Assembly (NCBI GenBank): GCA_002633005.1
Contig: NMRA01000771.1
Location: 113,427-157,103 of the forward strand
From: Phoronis australis
Taxonomy: Eukaryota > Phoronida > Phoronidae
Direction of reading: 5' to 3'
Length of the DNA stretch: 43,677 nt
Positions 1 to 10,893 of the stretch are shown here, piece after piece. The stretch's first letter is position 1. Every line of letters begins with the position of its first letter. Made by a program: the position numbers and the translations under genes. Below the pieces are notes generated by a model, which was not told where the DNA came from, made no database searches, and saw nothing but the letters and a program-made list of their open reading frames with translations.

Positions 1-69
1 AGTCAACTCTGGGTGGACTATCAGAGTGACAAGAACAAACAGTGATTGGTATTATTCTGACCAATTTCC

Positions 70-3000
70 TCACTGTGTGTATCTCACAGGTGGTTTAATC
101 ACTCTCCCAGATCTGGTTGTCACAGGCTGGTCAGGTCTTGCTTCACTTTTGATGGTGTGTGGGTCGGAGCCTTCTTTGACAGATTTTTCAGCAACCATGT
201 GTTCCGGTTTGTAGACTGCAGGCTCGGCCTGTCTGACTTCTTTTGCTGGCTTTATATGTTGGCGATTTCGGCGAACAACACTTGTCGGGGTTTCAATAGA
301 GTACGATCGCTCGTCAAGCCGTTTCAAAACAGTACCTTTGGTCCATTCTTTCTGACCAAGTGTAAAGGGTTGCAATCGCACAGAATCTCCCTCTTCCAAA
401 ACAGGCAACTCTTTTGCGGATTTGTTGTAATAGTGCGCTTGTTTGTGTTGTTGACGCTTCAGGTCGCGATCTGTGTGCTTTTGACTAACTACTTCAGGTT
501 TGAGTAATGAAGTGGCTGTGGGCAGCAATGTCTTGGTACCATCTACTCATCCATCAAGCGTTGTGCGGGACTAGATAACAAACCTTGGGTAGGAGTGTTT
601 CTGTGATCTAGCATAGCTAAATAAACATCACTACCGGAATCTTTACATTTCCTGAATATACGCTTGGCAGTTTTCACGGCAGACTCTGCTTTACCGTTGG
701 CTTTACTGTTGCCAGGACTGCTTGTTGCGTGAACAATATCCTATGATTTGCAAAATCTTACAAAATCATGGCACGAATATTGCGGACCATTGTCGGACAC
801 GATGGTATCTGGAATACCATGTCGCGAGAAGTGTGCTTTGAGCTTCTCAATTACAGCTGTTGCGCTCGTGCTGTAAAGTCGATCTACTTCCCAGAAATTA
901 CTGTAATAGTCAACAACTATCAAATATTCTCTGCCATTGAATGTGAATAAATCTGTTCCAACTTTAGCCCATGGTCTGTCAGGTAAATCATGGCTCATCA
1001 ATGGTTCTGGGGGGTTTGCCGTCTCGAATTTTCTGCATGTGTCGCAGCCAGAGATGTAGTCTCTTATCTCTGCTGTCATATTCGGCCAGTAGATAGATTC
1101 TCTTGCCCGTCTCAGGCATCCATCTATTCCAAGATGTGAGGAGTGAATCTTTTCTTTGAGTATACGCCTTTGGCTGGCTGGCACCACAACGCGTTCACCT
1201 CTAAAAATTATACCATCATGTATAGCTAGCTCATCTCTGATAGAGAAATACGGTTGCGCCAGTGGTGATACTCGTGCCTTTTCGTCAGGCCAGCCTTCTT
1301 GGATGACTGATTTCAAAACAGTCAAACTTTGATCGGCCTCTGTTGCTCTTCTGATTGCTTCCAGTCGTGAATCAGTTATTGCGACGAACTGTGTGGCATT
1401 CACACATTCAAACTCATTTTTGTTGTGCCCCTCTGTTGTAGGCATATAGGCTCTAGATAAAGTATCAGCGAGATACATTTGCTTCCCTTGGCAGTATGTT
1501 ACCACTAGATCATACTTTTGTAGTCGCATCATCATGCCTTGAAGTCGCTTCGGTGCACAGGCAAGGCTTTTCTTCATGATGCTTTCAAGTGGTTTATGAT
1601 CGCTGATCACATGGGTCGTTCTCCCAAACGTGTACTGGTGGAATTTCTCCACACTCCAGGTTATCGCGAGCATTTCTTTCTCTAGTTGGGCATAGCGCGT
1701 TTCTACGTCACTCAATGCTCTGCTCACAAATGCTAGCGGCTGACCCTCTTGAAGCAGTGCCGCTCCAAGTCCAGTCTTACTAGCGTCGCACTGGATCGAA
1801 AGCTCTTTCGCTGGGTCATAAAATCTCAGTACAGGTGCCTCTGACACAAGTTTCTTCACTTGCGTGAGTGCACTTTCTTGTGCGTCGGACCACGTCCACG
1901 GCACATTCTTGCGTGTCAACTGCCTAATAGGTTCCATCACATCTGACAGTCTAGGTAGGAATTTAGCAAGGTAATTCACAAATCCATTCAGTCGTCTAAT
2001 GCCTTCAATATCGGTTGGTCTTGGCATTTCTTGTACTGCTGTCACTTTCGCAGGGTCAGGCTTCAGACCATCTTGTGTGACCATGTGTCCAAGAAAAGGT
2101 ACTGACTTTTGTCGTATTCGCATTTTAGCTCGGTTGAGACGTATTCCAACTTCTCTGCACCGCTGAAATAGTTTTTCAAGCTTGTTGTCATGGTCCTTAG
2201 TGGCTTCTTCGTCGTTGTTGCCGGATCCAAAAATCATCAGGTCATCCGCAACGCATACAACTCCTGGCAAGTCACCAACGCAGCTATACAGACGCTTTGC
2301 GAACAATTCGCTGCTGACATTTGTACCAAATGGAAGACGTAACCATCGAAATCTACCAAACGGTGTACCAAACGTTGTCAGGTAAGAAGATTCCTCATCA
2401 AGCACCACATGCCAATAGCCGGATTTCAGGTCAACAGTCGAGATAATTCTTGCTTTCGTCAGCTCTGGCAAAACATCATCAAGGGTAGGTAAGTAGAAGT
2501 GTTCTCTTTTCAGAGCCTTGTTCAAGGGTCGGGGATCTATGCATATTCTGAGATCGCCTGATTTCTTTGTCGCTACCACGAGACTGCTTACCCAATCGGT
2601 TGGCTTATTCACGGGCGCTAGTACCTTTTGCTCGGTCAGCTTATCTAATTCCAGTTTTAATTTAGGCTTCAACATTGCTGGAAGGCGTCTGGCAGGCATA
2701 ACAACTGGAGTTACGGCAGCATCAACTTCCAGGTGTACCACACCAGGTAGTGTTCCAATATCATCATTGAAAATGTCTGCATATTTCTCAAGCAGATCGC
2801 CACGGTTCTCAATGCTACACATATTTTCACTATTCACAGTGATCAGACCCATCTGTTTGCATGCGTCGGCTCCTAGAATGGGCGTCAAATTCTCTGACAT
2901 CACACAGAATTCGAAGTTGTAGCATCTACCATTGGCAGGATTCTCAATTTTGGCTGTACCCTCTCCTAATGGTTTGATTCCTTCTGAACCGCACCACCCG

Positions 3001-3959
3001 AATAGCTTCTTCGTTGGGGGCTTTAGCCTCATTTTAGGGACATACTTAGCAGGGATTGCATTCACTGATGCACCACAATCTATTTGAAAGCGAATATTCT
3101 GTCCGTTCACTTTCATTGTCGCATAGATTAGCTTATCAGACTCGACAGCATTTACGTTAACGGAGTTGAGATAGCCATCATCACTGTCTTCACCAACAGT
3201 GTTCACATTGCGTTTAGGTTTTCTCTTACAAACAGCCGCAAAGTGATTTCGGTTGCCGCATGCTTTGCAGGTTTGTCCATAAGCCGGACACAATTCTTTG
3301 CTCATAGCATGCATTTTGGCACAGAACTGACATTTCTTAATGTTCCTAGCATTCTGCACTTTCTTAGGCTTAGTGCGCTTAACTGTGTGGACCTCATTCG
3401 CATGTGACATTGATTTCAACCTGGCAGCCGTTGCCTCAGTAGCTCTGCACATGTCAATGCACTTGGTCAGGCTCAAATCCTGAACCTCTAACAAAGTTTT
3501 TCTCAGTTCATCATTGTCAATGCCCGTTACAATTCTGTCTCTGAGCAGGGTGTCTTTCATGCAGTCGCAGAATTGACAGTTGCGCTGCAAATGTCGTAGG
3601 TTTGTCAAGAAAACATCAAAGGACTCACCTTGCTGCTTCAAAGAGTTGAACAAATACCTTTCATATGTGACGTTGGTCTGTCCAATGATGTAGTCATCAA
3701 AGCGTGTAATGGTTGTTGCAACAGTCTTCTCACCATCGAATGTGAAGCCGTTGTAAATTCTCAGAGCGTCCGTGCCAATGCAGTTTAAAAACATTGCCAG
3801 TTTATACTCTTCAGGTTGTCCATCGAGCTTTGACAAAAGGGCATAATTAGTCCACTGTTGCCTCCACAGTTCCCACTGTCCGATTCTGTCAGCGGCGGAC
3901 AAATCCAGTGTCTGTGGTGGTTTGATTGCGGGTAGGAATTTGTCAGTTCCCTCAGCCAT
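70..3959 (-). pseudogene. Gypsy-1 gag-pol polyprotein, disrupted
   Basis: The open frame runs 4070 to 741, but its first 37 codons include the primer-binding site and LTR, so the Met at 3959 is the likelier start. In residues counted from 4070: a gag domain (about 50-230); two Cys/His knuckles (about 247-281, the second a clean CX2CX4HX4C); an aspartic protease with DCGAS at 331-335; RT with the catalytic VADD at 607-610; RNase H beginning near 758 (QCDAS); and integrase with a HHCC zinc site (about 976-1012) and catalytic Asp at about 1040 and 1093. The frame ends at a TAG (741-743). The same frame continues past it through the segment with the third catalytic residue (Glu, in AES). A frameshift at about 540-560 then moves to the frame of 528-70, which holds the basic C-terminal integrase domain. 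Gag and pol share one frame, as in some mag-like Gypsy elements; lineage not tested. Confidence 0.9.
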
Positions 3960-4028
3960 GTCAGTATCGGTGTAGAATGTCTCCAACACTATAATCAGTG
4001 TTCCACTGGCTTTAACTCTAAAACCAAT

Positions 4029-4044
4029 GAGTTCGCTGCCACCA
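4029..4044 (-). other. Gypsy-1 tRNA primer-binding site
   Basis: Directly after the LTR end, the minus strand reads TGGTGGCAGCGAACTC. It begins with TGG, the complement of a tRNA CCA 3' end, which is the hallmark of a retrotransposon minus-strand primer site. The matching tRNA was not identified. Confidence 0.7.
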
Positions 4045-4312
4045 TGTATGAAAACCTCTTTCAAACACAACTCTGTGTTACGGTTTTACGTGGGTTTATT
4101 CTAGAGATCTACAAGATACATCTATTCACTATGCTGTCTAACTCTCAACTGTAAACTTGTTTGCCAGAACTAAAGATCATATGCTCATGAGTCATAATCA
4201 GATTTCAGAGAATTGTTTTGTACATCTTACACAATCTATGATTCTAGCTACTAGTGCCATATAAGGTTATGTTTTGGACTCTGCAAGTTGAATGAAAACC
4301 ACGAACATAACA
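4045..4312 (-). repeat. Gypsy-1 5' LTR
   Basis: On the minus strand the proposed LTR (268 bp) opens TGTTATG and closes CATACA immediately before the primer-binding site, giving TG...CA ends. It contains an AATAAA polyadenylation signal near 4098-4104 and a TATA-like CCTTATATGG at 4257-4266. That 10-mer also fits a CArG box (CC, six A/T, GG). The outer boundary at 4312 is inferred from the terminal motif alone because no second LTR is in the window for comparison. Confidence 0.6.
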
Positions 4313-5040
4313 TTTTTCGAAAATTTTTCCACGTCTTGTGTTCAGAAAATGGATCCACGTACAGTGCTGTGAGATTAAATGTATGGAATTTGCACTCTGT
4401 ATAGATGAGAGATTACCTCAGAATCGGTAAGAAACTGCTATGTTCATTTTCTCATCCGGTATGAGTTTAGAAATACTTTCGAAGTTTGAAAAAAGTCGGA
4501 TTTTATACAGTTTTATGCAGGTTTTTCGCCTGTGAGTTTAGTTGATACTGGTTATCTTCAAAATGTTGTTTCGTCTTATTTTAATACTGTTACATTGGAG
4601 TGGGTTCCGGACACAAGTATGTATTGGCAAACATCTGAAGATTAATAAAAAGCGCTTTGGCAGCCCGCTTAGGCTGCATGAAGCACACGCCGGCTGCCTG
4701 GTGTTCAATTCACTTTTGTTGTGCTTATGTGTAGGCGTAGAGCTGTGACCCCAATGACCCAGCTAGCACTGTCATACTGTAGACTGTGGCGTTCCAGAAA
4801 TTCCAAAGACTGTTATTGTAAACTTGACAAGTATTGCTCTGCAGACTATATTGACTTAAGTGGAGCTCACGGTACTGGCGCCCAAGCTTCCTGACCTTTA
4901 ACCTTACTATGCGTTGTTACGATTGGTTAGGGACATGGCGCAAAGCGTCACCTAGGGGATCAAGAATGTTTCAAATTTCTGGCATTGTCTTGAATTCAGT
5001 CATATTTTGTTAGCCTATGGACGAGACCAATGTGTCGCAT
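4313..5040. other. No gene seen
   Basis: This is moderately AT-rich DNA between the Gypsy-1 LTR and a more CpG-containing patch. Short open frames here show no recognisable domain, and I see no clear repeat or RNA gene. Confidence 0.5.
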
Positions 5041-5041
5041 G

Positions 5042-5052
5042 TGCGCATGCGT
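5042..5052 (+). promoter_or_regulatory. NRF1-like palindrome upstream of candidate exon
   Basis: TGCGCATGCGT matches the core of the NRF1 motif (GCGCATGCGC) except at one end. It lies about 75 bp upstream of the candidate ATG at 5124 in a locally CpG-containing stretch. It may mark a promoter, but a motif this short can occur by chance. Confidence 0.3.
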
Positions 5053-5123
5053 TTGAGCTCCCGCCTTTGTCATTGCATAAATTAATTCTGCTGTCAAAAG
5101 CGAAGCAAGAATTGTTTCTGACA

Positions 5124-5357
5124 ATGTCACAGAGAGAACTGCTGTCAAATATCATTGGTGTTTTGACCGATGCAGTTGACCAGCTGCAAAATGTGAATAA
5201 CCAGCCTAATACACGATCCCCGACCCAGCGGATTCTGGTTGCTACTTCGGCACTGAGTGACACTACGACCGCAAACTTAGCGTCAACTGATGTGAGACCC
5301 ACCCGTGCCTCCGGCCCCGCCGTTGTTTCAGGCACTGCAGGTGCACCGGGCAACAGG
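5124..5357 (+). CDS. Candidate first coding exon of an unrecognised gene
   Basis: An open frame starts with ATG at 5124 (the frame itself is open from 5007) and encodes about 78 residues before a consensus splice donor, CAGG|GTGAGT, at 5357/5358. The peptide begins MSQRELLSNIIGVLTDAV, an amphipathic helix-like stretch, then becomes rich in Ser, Thr, Pro and Ala. I do not recognise the family. The donor, the NRF1-like motif upstream and the protein-like composition support an exon. No matching downstream exon is identified in the next 4.5 kb, so it could be an exon whose partners are lost, or an artefact. If unspliced, the frame would end at 5405. Confidence 0.3.
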
Positions 5358-5405
5358 GTGAGTAGCCTCGTGGATTTTGGAGAATTAAATCCACTCGGGC
5401 TCTAG

Positions 5406-6684
5406 ATAACGGGGATAACGACTTCGCCATGTAATAATCTATATTGTATTTTATTTTCATCACGCCAGTTTAAAATCACGCATCAGTAGATCGCAAGCAA
5501 AAAATGTCATAAACCAGCAGACGCGAAGTTTCTGTCTATAAAAAGGAATTTTCCCCAGGGTGTCTTCGCTAAGTAAAGTATACGTGTCATTCTCCGCCTA
5601 CTCAAAAATGCACATTAGGTTCACGCTGCCTTGGGTATTCATGAAGTGCTGCAGTACTTTCGGGTCGGGGGACACCAGTGTGTCAACTAGTGCACTAAAC
5701 AAAAAATAGAGTTTTGTGTTGGTCGTGTGAGGGTGTAAAAGTCTTCATCAATAGCCAGTTTTTGTTCTTAAATGTCGTAAAGTAAAACGATGATGGGGAG
5801 AGCTAAATTCGCCAGCAAGCAACAGAAGCACTACAAAACGTCCACTTTTACGAGTGCTTTCAGGAGTGTTTCAAACGAAAACAGGTACTACAGACCGTCG
5901 AGTATCTATGGCGTAATGTACTATGTATAGATAATTTCTGAGTTTTAAACCGAAACTCTCCGTTGTCCTGGAAAACACTTGAGTTTTGTCAACATAGAGA
6001 CATCGAAATATTTCGTAAACAACATCCCTGTGTTTGCGTTATTTTATGTTGATTTTTCCAAATTTACACTGGTTTATGCTGCTTGGCTGTGATTATTCTG
6101 GTTATTTACCCTCTATTCAACTGATTCGCACTTTTGTGTCCGTGACACAAAATTACTACTCCCTAAATAATCTTCGTCAGTTGGTAAAATTTCATTTTCA
6201 TATTATGTTGTTAAGGATTTATCAGTAATTCGAATCCAGCTGAAGTTTGATAGCCGGTACTTCATGTACGTCGTTCTTTGTGCAATATTCTGTAAACATA
6301 TCACTTGCGAGCCGCATTACCATGCAAGTAATGAACGATGATAATAAATTACGTTAGACATCATCGGTCACAAGCTGAAAAATCCAGGCGTTGAGGATGA
6401 TTTTCGGGCAGGTTTCTTCCCAGCTGTCTTCCAAAACTTGGTTGGGGAGAAACCCAGATGACACGTGGGTCTCTTTTGCCTTCAGAGCCCTCTACATCTC
6501 CGGCAAACGGCCCTCATTAGTAGTGAGGGTAACCTTCGGTTGCACGCGCGTCCTTTGGGCACATGCCTTACGGGACTTAATCATGTTTCATATTTCAGAT
6601 CAGCGTGAAAACCTACCGTACCATATTGATTGCAACCGCTTTCTCACTAGACATCCCAACGTCCTAGTTTTAAGGTGGTGTCGC
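5406..6684. other. No gene seen
   Basis: AT-rich DNA with scattered short frames that lack domains, codon bias or splice context. No RNA gene or clear repeat was found. Confidence 0.5.
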
Positions 6685-6805
6685 GTGAAATTTCTTCCCC
6701 GTGAAATTTCTTCCCACTCTGACCCTTTTGCGCATGCGCGGTATTGAGGGGAAGTTATTTCACGTCTAAGGCATGAAATTTCTTCCCCCGTGAAATTTCT
6801 TCCCA
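6685..6805 (+). repeat. Cluster of 16-bp GTGAAATTTCTTCCCC repeats around an NRF1-like site
   Basis: Four direct copies lie at 6685-6700, 6701-6716, 6773-6788 and 6790-6805, two of them immediately adjacent to each other. One inverted copy with two mismatches is at 6748-6763. The palindrome TGCGCATGCGCG (6729-6740), a good NRF1 consensus, sits in the middle. Each repeat has an internal GAAATTTC palindrome. A transcription-factor cluster or the end of an unknown element would both explain this. Confidence 0.7.
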
Positions 6806-7078
6806 AATGAAGACGGCAAAGCACAGCTATAAAATAAGCCTAAAAATATAAAGTCACTACGTGTGTGATAATGTAACGATTTTAGTCAATTGCCATTGTT
6901 ATGTTAGACATTGGTAAATGAATTATAATTAGATTTACTTCAATTCAGTCGCCGGTCAGTACTGAGGCTTGCGCACGTATGGCCTAGTATACTTTGCGGG
7001 TTGTGATCATGCTTTTGTTTGTTTTATTGTACTATTTAAACTGTATTATGAGCTAATATTACTTATGTTAATAAACCT
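6806..7078. other. AT-rich non-coding DNA with AATAAA near the end
   Basis: No gene is seen. An AATAAA at about 7070 precedes a pyrimidine-rich tract and a GC-richer stretch (to about 7215), a pattern that could be a degenerate LTR or a 3' end. No termini or repeat partner are visible. Confidence 0.3.
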
Positions 7079-7118
7079 GTCACCCTCTGTCTCGCTCTCT
7101 CTGTCTCTTTCTCTCTAC
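7079..7118 (+). repeat. CT-rich microsatellite
   Basis: An imperfect (CT/CTGT)n pyrimidine tract of about 40 bp, made only of C and T with a few G. Confidence 0.75.
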
Positions 7119-8809
7119 TTGCGGGGAGGAATCCCGTTAGCTAGGTAGGATCGTGCCCCCGGCCTGCCTAGTGCTGCCGTGGAGTGCATCCGGACCGGGG
7201 AGTCCTCTGTTGAAAGGCACATTAGTAAAAAGCACTTTCAAAAAAGTGACATTCTGTAGACTGTATACTTATAATTGATTTATAAGATTAAAATATTTCT
7301 GAATTTCATTTCCTGGCCTGGGCGTGGCCCGACCTTAGGCCCGTCGCAGTCCGGTCGGGTGAAGGCGCTCTTCGTCGTCACACCGATCTGAGTGTTCTTT
7401 TTCGCTTGTACTGAATTTCCCTCAAGAATATGTTAGAAATACTCGAATGTGTAAAAATACTCGGTTGGGTATATTCCCAGTAAGGCATTATCATTTGTTG
7501 TGGTACGTAATAAGTTAAAATAATCGACGCCCACCTGTATGACCGAAGGCGATGATCCCGGAGAAAAAAGGTGTCTTGTGTGAAATAGCGTTCCTACAGA
7601 ATCAAACGCATCTTTCAGAAAAGTCTTACAAAAATGTACACTAAAAGAAAACACAGAAATTGGAAACCTTGTTTTTTCCAGGAAATTCAGTTCATAAGAT
7701 TCGGAAAAAGGGAAAAGTTTTCAAAATCGGTTTAGGAAAGCTCCAGCAAGCGAAATCATGAATTAGCGAGAATCAGGAAACGTATTAAAAACTCTAAGAT
7801 CATTTTACGAAATCACACGCCGTGGGAAAAATGGACCATCACAGCTACAATGGGTAAAAGTTGTAGTAAACTATTTACACTTTCTTGCTAAGGAAACTGA
7901 ATTCGAAGATTAAAAATCTTTGAATGCGCCCTGAGCGCGTGGAGCGCTTCGAAAAGGAAGCCGGAGATCAATCCTTGATAAACAAGACTATTTTAGTCTG
8001 TTATATTCCATAGTGCTGTATATCAAGGAACTTGCAAATATATATGTAGTAGGAATTACTTACTTCATGCGGGAACAAGACGAACGAGTATCCTGAGTGA
8101 ATTGAAATAAGGTGCAGATCAAACCATATAATAAACAGTTTTCAATTCGTAGGCCTATCAAAAATGTCTTGATAATTCGGAAAAACTAAAAACTGTCCAA
8201 GAAAATTATTTCTTGACCAAAGAAATTGAAGGCCTTGGTATCTTTAGCAAAACTTGAGAATACAGTACCCTATTTTTAATTAAACGTTTTTGAAATATCG
8301 CAAAAATGTCAAACTGAAAATAATTCAACGTACTCGAAATGCGATTTTATTCTGGCTGGCACCAGAAAGACTGGAACTGACGCTTGTTTCTTTATACAAC
8401 GAAGGCACAGGGGCCTACTCTTTACGTATATACGGGTGTGTGTGCGAGTGTATAATTAAACAATGCACTATTACAGACCCCTAAATTAGTGATATTCCAT
8501 CGATTTTGACTGAATATTTAATGTTTCCCACTTATTTTCGGGTTACCAATCCAGTTTAAACATGTCCTTCAAGGAATTATCTCAGTGCATTGTAAAAATA
8601 ACTAATTTTTTATAGCCCAGAATTCTTTGTAGGCCCATAAACGAAATGGACCTTACCTAGAAATGTTAAGTGACATAATTGAAGTTCAAGAATTATTACA
8701 ACCTCAATTTTCTGTGTGGAGGTTAACTTGATTCGCCAAAGAATCCCAATCAAAAAATTTTATGACCTATAAGTTTATTGGTTAGCAGTGAAACATGCCC
8801 AGACAAGTT
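7119..8809. other. No gene seen
   Basis: AT-rich DNA with a small GC-richer patch near 7315-7375. Open frames are short, and none shows a recognisable motif. No tRNA or snRNA signature was found by eye. Confidence 0.5.
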
Positions 8810-9645
8810 TTCATTTATTGAGAAGTCAGTAAATATTTTACAAGAAAACAGGTGTTCTATAACTTGATAAAATATGAAAGCCAAAAACCTAGCATAAATG
8901 GAGCCACAGCTAGAATTCGTAAACATTTTTGTACAAACTTAGACCAAAATCGCTTTCAAAATCTTCAATTTTTAGAGCTCATCTACGAAAGTTGGTACAG
9001 TACATATTCATAATGTCTAACTCTTGGAGACAAAACACATGGTATTTAACTTGGTTAACTGTGAGAAGCAAAAAGCTAACATGACTGGGACCTATTATGA
9101 ATTTCGCACAAATTTTGCTACATATTCAACCCAATATCGCTTACAAAATCTACAATTTCTGGAGCACATCAGCGAAAGTTGGTACAGTACATAGTCATCA
9201 TGTCTAATGAAAGTCTTGGAGACAAAACCACATGTTCCTTAACTTGATTACCTTTGAGAGCTAAAAAACTAGCATGACTGAGGCCAATAATGAAATTCGC
9301 ACAAATTTTAATACATATTCAAACCAAAATCGCTTTCAAAATCAACAATTGTTGGAGCACACCTACGAAACTTGGTACAGAACACATTCGTAATGTCTAA
9401 TGAAAGTCTTGAAGACAAAAACACATAATCCTTAACTTGGTTAAATGTGAGAAGCAAAAAGCTAGGATAACTGAGGCCGCAATTACTAAGTCCCAAATAT
9501 TCTAATACGCAACCGCTTTCAAAATCTACAACTCTGAAATTGTATAAAATATTTTTCTCAATGTGTACTGAAAATTCAGGGACCATAAACAGATGTTTTC
9601 TCACTTGAATATATACGAGAGCCAAAGAACTAGCATTTTTAGGTA
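8810..9645. repeat. Diverged ~190-bp tandem repeat, four or more units
   Basis: The phrase CGCTTTCAAAATC (with variants) recurs at 8951, 9138, 9331 and 9514, giving periods of 187, 193 and 183 bp. Other phrases keep the same order in each unit: a GAAAGTTGGTACAG-like block, TAATGTCTAA, GGAGACAAAA, TTAACTTG, GAGAAGCAAAAAGCTA. The units are clearly diverged from each other, so this is an old satellite or minisatellite. No coding signal is present. Confidence 0.85.
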
Positions 9646-9851
9646 ACCATTTGAAAACATCAGAAGCGTGTGTGTCGTAACCTTGAAGAAGACTTGTCCA
9701 AACAGCAACGCAGCTGGAAACGAAGAAAATCAGAAGTTAAACAGTACACAAAAAATCAAGAAATCAGCATAATATGTTGTTATGAATTTCTGATAATGGG
9801 ACAAATTTCCACTTCTCTTTAAAGAGGCAAGTGAATGCTCGTCAACAATTG
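9646..9851. other. Unassigned spacer
   Basis: Short non-coding stretch between the tandem repeat and the flank shared by the transposase units. Confidence 0.4.
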
Positions 9852-10480
9852 CTGAATAGTTAGGCTGTGGCCGCGGCCAATTTTGGGGTAGGCCAAGTTT
9901 GGGGGCATTTTGTAGGTGGGCATTGCACGTAGGCTCAGTGAATGTGGTTTGTTTGTATTTGTGAACATGCTGTGAATAAAAAAGGCCACTTTCTTGGCTG
10001 TAGCTGCACTCTTCTTCAAGATGGCGGCCCCCGGCTGCAATTGTGCATTGTTTGCGACCGAGAAATTGGCTGTGATTTTAGGTAGCCCTCAAACAAGCAA
10101 GAATTGCCAAAAAACTAGTTGGTTGACAGTACTTTTGGACCACATTTTCTGAATCGGTAGGAAATTTGCTTTCAGACTCTAAGGTTGGTTTTAGTCGTGC
10201 ATCGGCAGGGAAGTGGTGTTTTTCGAGTGAAAAGTGCCGATTTTGCATTTTTTGCCCTTATTTGTCTTAGTCTAGCTTGGTTTTCAGTGGGAATGAAATG
10301 GTCAAAAATACAAGAAAGAATAAAGTTTCTGTGCTCATCTGCTGGGCTTTTTATGTGAAATAATTTAAAACATGCCATTCTTTGCATCCTGTTTTTGACA
10401 GAGTGAAGAAAAGGATACAAATCAAGTGATGTGTGTTTTGCAAGGCAAAACCCAGTGAGAACTGTTCTGTGCCTCCTTAA
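9852..10480 (-). repeat. 3' flank of Mutator-like unit, shared by several copies
   Basis: The stretch starting CTGAATAGTTAGGCTG at 9852 recurs at 24831-25480, and its later part recurs, more diverged, at about 19820-20117. It includes a GC-rich core (CCGCGGCC) and the line AAGATGGCGGCCCCCGGCTG. It lies downstream of the transposase gene (minus strand). Copies B, C and G lack it because they abut the neighbouring unit directly. The common start may be one terminus of the original transposon: CTGAATAGTT is nearly the inverse of AACTATTCTG found in the opposite flank, but this is only a weak inverted-repeat hint. Confidence 0.6.
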
Positions 10481-10893
10481 AAAAATGGTAAAATTTCAAG
10501 TTTGAAATATTTCAAAGTTTTGGCACTAATTCTTCTCTCTGTCACAAATCAAAGTGAGAACAATAGTTTTTGTTGAATATTTTTTCATTTTTTTGTAAAA
10601 ATTTAAGAAAGAATTGTGTGTGACTGTGTACTTGGACCAGCTGGTGGCACAGGAGCCCGGCAGCTGGGTGTAGATGTGGTGCTTGCGATTAACTTTAGAC
10701 ACTCATTAATGCATTTCAAATGACAATTTAATGTTCATCAGCAACAATGTGCTACAGTGCAATTAAAAACAACTACAAAACATGCTTTTACAGGTACAAC
10801 AACCCTCTCTCTGCCATGGCCAGTGCATTCTTCCAAGCTTTTAAGTTCCATTTTTCCAGTTGTCGTTTGGTTTTTGCTTTGGCTAAAAAACAG

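Larger units (their letters stand above)
1..4312 (-). mobile_element. Ty3/Gypsy retrotransposon Gypsy-1, 5' LTR through pol, 3' end cut by window
   Basis: Read on the minus strand, the order is 5' LTR (4312-4045), primer-binding site (4044-4029), then gag, protease, reverse transcriptase, RNase H and integrase. RT before integrase is the Ty3/Gypsy order. The bases 1-69 follow the end of the integrase C-terminal frame and show no LTR start matching the 5' LTR, so the 3' LTR must lie beyond the left edge. The coding region carries one in-frame stop and one frameshift, so this copy is probably not autonomous. No chromodomain or env-like ORF is visible in the window. Confidence 0.9.

Noticed and set aside
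4542-4748. Short plus-strand frame with a hydrophobic start
   Set aside because: No homology, no splice or promoter context; length is within chance for AT-rich DNA.
6210-6245. tRNA-like TTCGAATCC (B-box-like)
   Set aside because: No acceptor stem or A box is found at the right spacing.
9308-9625. 105-codon minus-strand frame
   Set aside because: It lies within the diverged tandem repeat and is not open in the other units.
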